From: an uncultured Anaerolineaceae bacterium
GTDB taxonomy: Bacteria; Chloroflexota; Anaerolineae; Anaerolineales; Anaerolineaceae
DNA: 9,767 nucleotides
Assembly (NCBI GenBank): GCA_937894825.1
Contig: CALCQT010000055.1
Location: 1 to 9,767 of the forward strand
Direction: 5' to 3'
Within the stretch, counting starts at the first letter, position 1; every line of letters begins with the position of its first letter. A model generated the notes under the pieces. The model searched no databases and was not told the origin of the DNA. It saw only the letters and a program-made list of their open reading frames with translations. The position numbers and the translations under genes were made by a program. This document shows, in pieces, positions 7,366 through 9,767 of this stretch.

Positions 7366-7371
7366 TAGAAT
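7366..7371 (+). promoter_or_regulatory. Candidate -10 box for a leaderless helicase transcript
   Basis: TAGAAT matches the TATAAT consensus at five of six positions and ends 6 nt before ATG 7378. Transcription would therefore start at or next to the A of the ATG. No Shine-Dalgarno sequence precedes this ATG, and the TAG is also an in-frame stop that excludes a longer protein. No good -35 hexamer lies 16-18 nt upstream, which lowers confidence. Confidence 0.4.
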
Positions 7372-7377
7372 TCAATC

Positions 7378-9767
7378 ATGAGCGAACAAACAGCCGGTGA
7401 AAAATCCAGGCATTTCCAGCCGTTGGGGGAAATCGCCTTCTCCACTGTTATCCCGCAAAGGGACGCGGTATATGTGCCGCTGCCGGCCTGGCTGCCTGAA
7501 GATATCCGCGCCATTCTGGAACAAAAGAGTATCCATTTTCTTTACCGCCACCAATTCGATGCGCTCCAGGCCATCGCTGATGGCAGGAATGTCATCCTCT
7601 CCACCGGGACTGCCAGCGGAAAAAGCCTCTGTTATCAGGTCCCGATTCTGGATAATCTGCGCTCGGATCCATCCGCCACTGCGCTGCTGCTCTTTCCGAC
7701 CAAAGCGCTGACACAGGATCAGCACCGCAGCCTGACCGCGCTCATCCCCGACAAAGCCGCGGAGATCGCCATTTATGACGGCGATACACCCGCTTACCGC
7801 CGCACGGCCATCCGCAGCCGGGCACGGGTGATCCTGACCAATCCGGATATGCTGCATGTCGGAATTCTGCCGCACCACGCCAATTGGAACCGCTTCCTGC
7901 AAAACCTGAAAATCATCGTACTGGACGAAACGCACACCTACCGCGGCATCTTCGGCTCGCACATCGCCAATGTGCTGCGGCGCTTAAACCGTATTTTGAA
8001 CCGCTACACATCCGGTCTTTCGCCGGCTCGCTACATTCTTTGTTCCGCCACCCTTTCCAACGCAAAGACACTGGCCGAAAAATTGATCGGGGAGCCCGTC
8101 GTTTCCATTGCGGAAGACGCCTCCGGAAACGGGCGTACCGCGGTCCGCTTTATTAATCCCTCCATCGTTGATGAGGCGCTGCATCTGCGTGCCGGCGCTG
8201 TTCATACCACGGCCAAAATGGCCGCGGATATCCTCAAAAAACGGAATCAACTGCTGGTTTTCACCCAATCACGGCAATCGGTTGAAACCGCTGTCCGCCG
8301 CCTGCGCGACTTTGGTGTGGACGCCAACGGCTACCGCTCCGGCTATCTGCCGAAAGAACGCCGCGCGATTGAACAGGGGCTGAAACAGGGCACCAACCGC
8401 TGCGTCGTCGCCACCAATGCGCTCGAATTGGGCATGGACATCGGCGGCATGGACAGCGTGATTTCGATCGGTTATCCCGGTTCCGTCGCTTCGACCTTCC
8501 AACGCATGGGACGGGCGGGCCGCAACAAACAGGATGCCGCTTTTTACCTGGTCGCTTCTCAGAATCCGGTGGACCAATACCTGATGAAACATCCGGAATT
8601 CATTCTGGAGCAGCCGGTCGAACCGGCGCTGATCGATCCGGACAACCTGCTGATCCTTTTCCAGCATCTGCAATGCGCTTTATTCGAAGCGCCTTTCTCT
8701 GAAAACGAAGCCTATGGCAGTCTGCCCGTTGAAGCTACGCGGGATCTGCTGGATTTCCTGGTATCCTCCGGCGCCGCACGGAAAAGCGGCGGGCAATATT
8801 TCTGGTTTCAGTCTGATTCGCCGCAGCGTGCTGTCTCACTGCGAAACAGCAGTCTGGAGCGGATCGACATCCTCACCATCGCACTGGATGGGTCGAAAAC
8901 CCGCATCGGCGAAGTGGACCGCACTTCAAGTTACTGGATGGTTCATGAAGGCGCCATTTACTTTCATAATGGTGAGCCGTACCGCATCCGGGAACTGAAC
9001 CTGACCGACAATTATGCCGCAGCGGAACGATACCGTCCCCATTACACAACGGAGGCCATCCGGCAAACCGGCATTACGCCGGATGAAGTGCTGGAAAAGG
9101 CCGATGGTGAGAACGCCGAAATCCTGACGGCTGCGGTGACGGTTACCGATCAGGTAACGGGCTACCGCAAGCGGGATGAAACCACGCACCAAATTCTGGA
9201 TCAGTTTCCGCTCGATCTGCCGGAAGTGGTACTGGATACCAAAGCGTTTATCATCGCGTTGAAAACGCATTTCCGGGATCAATTGCGTGAACAATCCGAT
9301 TGGCACAACGACCCCAATGATTATGGCAGGGACTGGCCGGAAATTCGCCGCAGCGTTGTCCGGCGGGATAACAATGCCTGCCAGCTCTGCGGCATTTCCG
9401 GAACAGTGCAGACCTTGCAGGTCCATCACATCGTTCCTTTCCGGAATTTCTCCAACCCGGCGGACGCGAATCGGGAGGAGAACCTGACCACCCTTTGCCC
9501 GGATTGTCATCACCGGGTTGAGGCGGCGGTGAAAATGCGCAGCGGACTGGCCGGATTTGCTTCCGCTTTTCACCAGATTGCCACGCTCTTCCTGGAATGT
9601 GACGGGAACGACCTGAATGTGCTTCCCGCACCGGAAGATCCGCATTTTGAAGGCCGATCCGCAATTTATATCTATGAAACTATCCCGGGCGGAATTGGAC
9701 TCTCACAGGCCATTTTCCGTCAATTCAAGCGCATTCTGCAGGCCACGCTGGATCTGATCAACTCCTG
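7378..9767 (+). CDS. MrfA/YprA-like DEAD/DEAH helicase with HNH nuclease domain nested in its MZB/DUF1998 region (3' end missing)
   Basis: The frame is open for 796 residues to the window edge. It shows superfamily 2 helicase motifs: Q-motif-like LYRHQFDALQAI (55-66), Walker A TGTASGKS (76-83), FPTKAL (106-111), TNPDMLH (154-160), Walker B DETH (183-186), SAT (223-225), VFTQSR (294-299), TNALELGMDIGG (346-357) and QRMGRAGR (375-382). The HxYRGxFGSHxANVLRRL pattern after motif II and the later GAIYFHNGEPYRIREL (525-540) are typical of the MrfA/YprA group, which acts in DNA repair in Bacillus. The MZB/DUF1998-type part begins at LPEVVLDTKAFIIAL (614-628) and resumes at GLAGFASAFH (723-731), then CDGNDL and IYIYETIPGGIGLS (763-776). 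Between them, about 651-720, is an HNH domain: C668xxC671, VHHIVPF (682-688), N702, C707xxC710-H711. The expected terminal Cys cluster lies beyond the window. Chosen start: the first ATG after the in-frame stop at 7366-7368. Confidence 0.9.
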   Translation, partial: MSEQTAGEKSRHFQPLGEIAFSTVIPQRDAVYVPLPAWLPEDIRAILEQKSIHFLYRHQFDALQAIADGRNVILSTGTASGKSLCYQVPILDNLRSDPSATALLLFPTKALTQDQHRSLTALIPDKAAEIAIYDGDTPAYRRTAIRSRARVILTNPDMLHVGILPHHANWNRFLQNLKIIVLDETHTYRGIFGSHIANVLRRLNRILNRYTSGLSPARYILCSATLSNAKTLAEKLIGEPVVSIAEDASGNGRTAVRFINPSIVDEALHLRAGAVHTTAKMAADILKKRNQLLVFTQSRQSVETAVRRLRDFGVDANGYRSGYLPKERRAIEQGLKQGTNRCVVATNALELGMDIGGMDSVISIGYPGSVASTFQRMGRAGRNKQDAAFYLVASQNPVDQYLMKHPEFILEQPVEPALIDPDNLLILFQHLQCALFEAPFSENEAYGSLPVEATRDLLDFLVSSGAARKSGGQYFWFQSDSPQRAVSLRNSSLERIDILTIALDGSKTRIGEVDRTSSYWMVHEGAIYFHNGEPYRIRELNLTDNYAAAERYRPHYTTEAIRQTGITPDEVLEKADGENAEILTAAVTVTDQVTGYRKRDETTHQILDQFPLDLPEVVLDTKAFIIALKTHFRDQLREQSDWHNDPNDYGRDWPEIRRSVVRRDNNACQLCGISGTVQTLQVHHIVPFRNFSNPADANREENLTTLCPDCHHRVEAAVKMRSGLAGFASAFHQIATLFLECDGNDLNVLPAPEDPHFEGRSAIYIYETIPGGIGLSQAIFRQFKRILQATLDLINS

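Noticed and set aside
7372..7962. 196-codon - strand frame reaching into the ftsZ-helicase spacer
   Set aside because: It is opposite the helicase N-terminal motifs (Walker A and B) and shows no motif of its own, so it does not explain the leftward-facing hairpin.
8926..9645. Long open frame on the - strand (239 codons) inside the helicase gene
   Set aside because: It lies opposite the clear helicase/HNH coding frame and its translation shows no recognisable motif. It is typical of antisense openness in GC-rich coding DNA.
1..9767. Mobile element, CRISPR array, tRNA or rRNA
   Set aside because: No transposase, spaced direct-repeat series, cloverleaf or rRNA-like stretch was seen on either strand by reading.

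Overview
The window is part of a bacterial division and cell-wall (dcw) cluster, followed by the 5' portion of a DNA-repair-type helicase gene. Every gene that can be supported lies on the + strand. The order is 'ftsW - murG - murC/murB fusion - ftsQ (divIB) - ftsA - ftsZ - [242-bp spacer] - MrfA/YprA-like DEAD/DEAH helicase'. The moderately high GC content (mid-50s % by eye), the single MurC-MurB polypeptide, a MurG of the 'AGGTGGGVYP / PDIEPGLA' type and an FtsZ tail ending in DVPPFMR together suggest Chloroflexota, probably class Anaerolineae. That assignment is inference from protein style, not from a database match.

Region 1-7135 reads as one tightly packed transcription unit. FtsW (lipid II polymerase, C-terminal part only) overlaps MurG by 77 nt in another frame. 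MurG overlaps the MurC-MurB gene by 1 nt. FtsQ follows after 30 nt and FtsA after 7 nt. A 77-nt gap then precedes FtsZ. MurB and MurC make UDP-MurNAc-L-Ala, MurG finishes lipid II, and FtsW polymerises it at the septum. FtsZ and FtsA build the cytoplasmic ring, and FtsQ belongs to the membrane part of the divisome. No ddl gene is present between murB and ftsQ.

Region 7136-7377 is non-coding. It holds a 12-bp perfect hairpin just after ftsZ (likely terminator), a second longer inverted repeat enclosing a small stable hairpin, and a -10-like TAGAAT placed 6 nt before the next ATG, as expected for a leaderless transcript.

Region 7378-9767 encodes 796 residues of a superfamily 2 helicase related to MrfA/YprA and runs off the window. 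Its C-terminal MZB/DUF1998-type region is interrupted by a complete-looking HNH nuclease domain (C668xxC671, H683-H684, N702, C707xxC710-H711). This nested nuclease is the most unusual object in the window. Secondary points of interest are the ftsW/murG overlap lying on the MurG glycine-rich loop, the loss of the usual His in that loop, and a doubled FtsZ C-terminal peptide motif. No tRNA, rRNA, CRISPR array or insertion sequence was seen.
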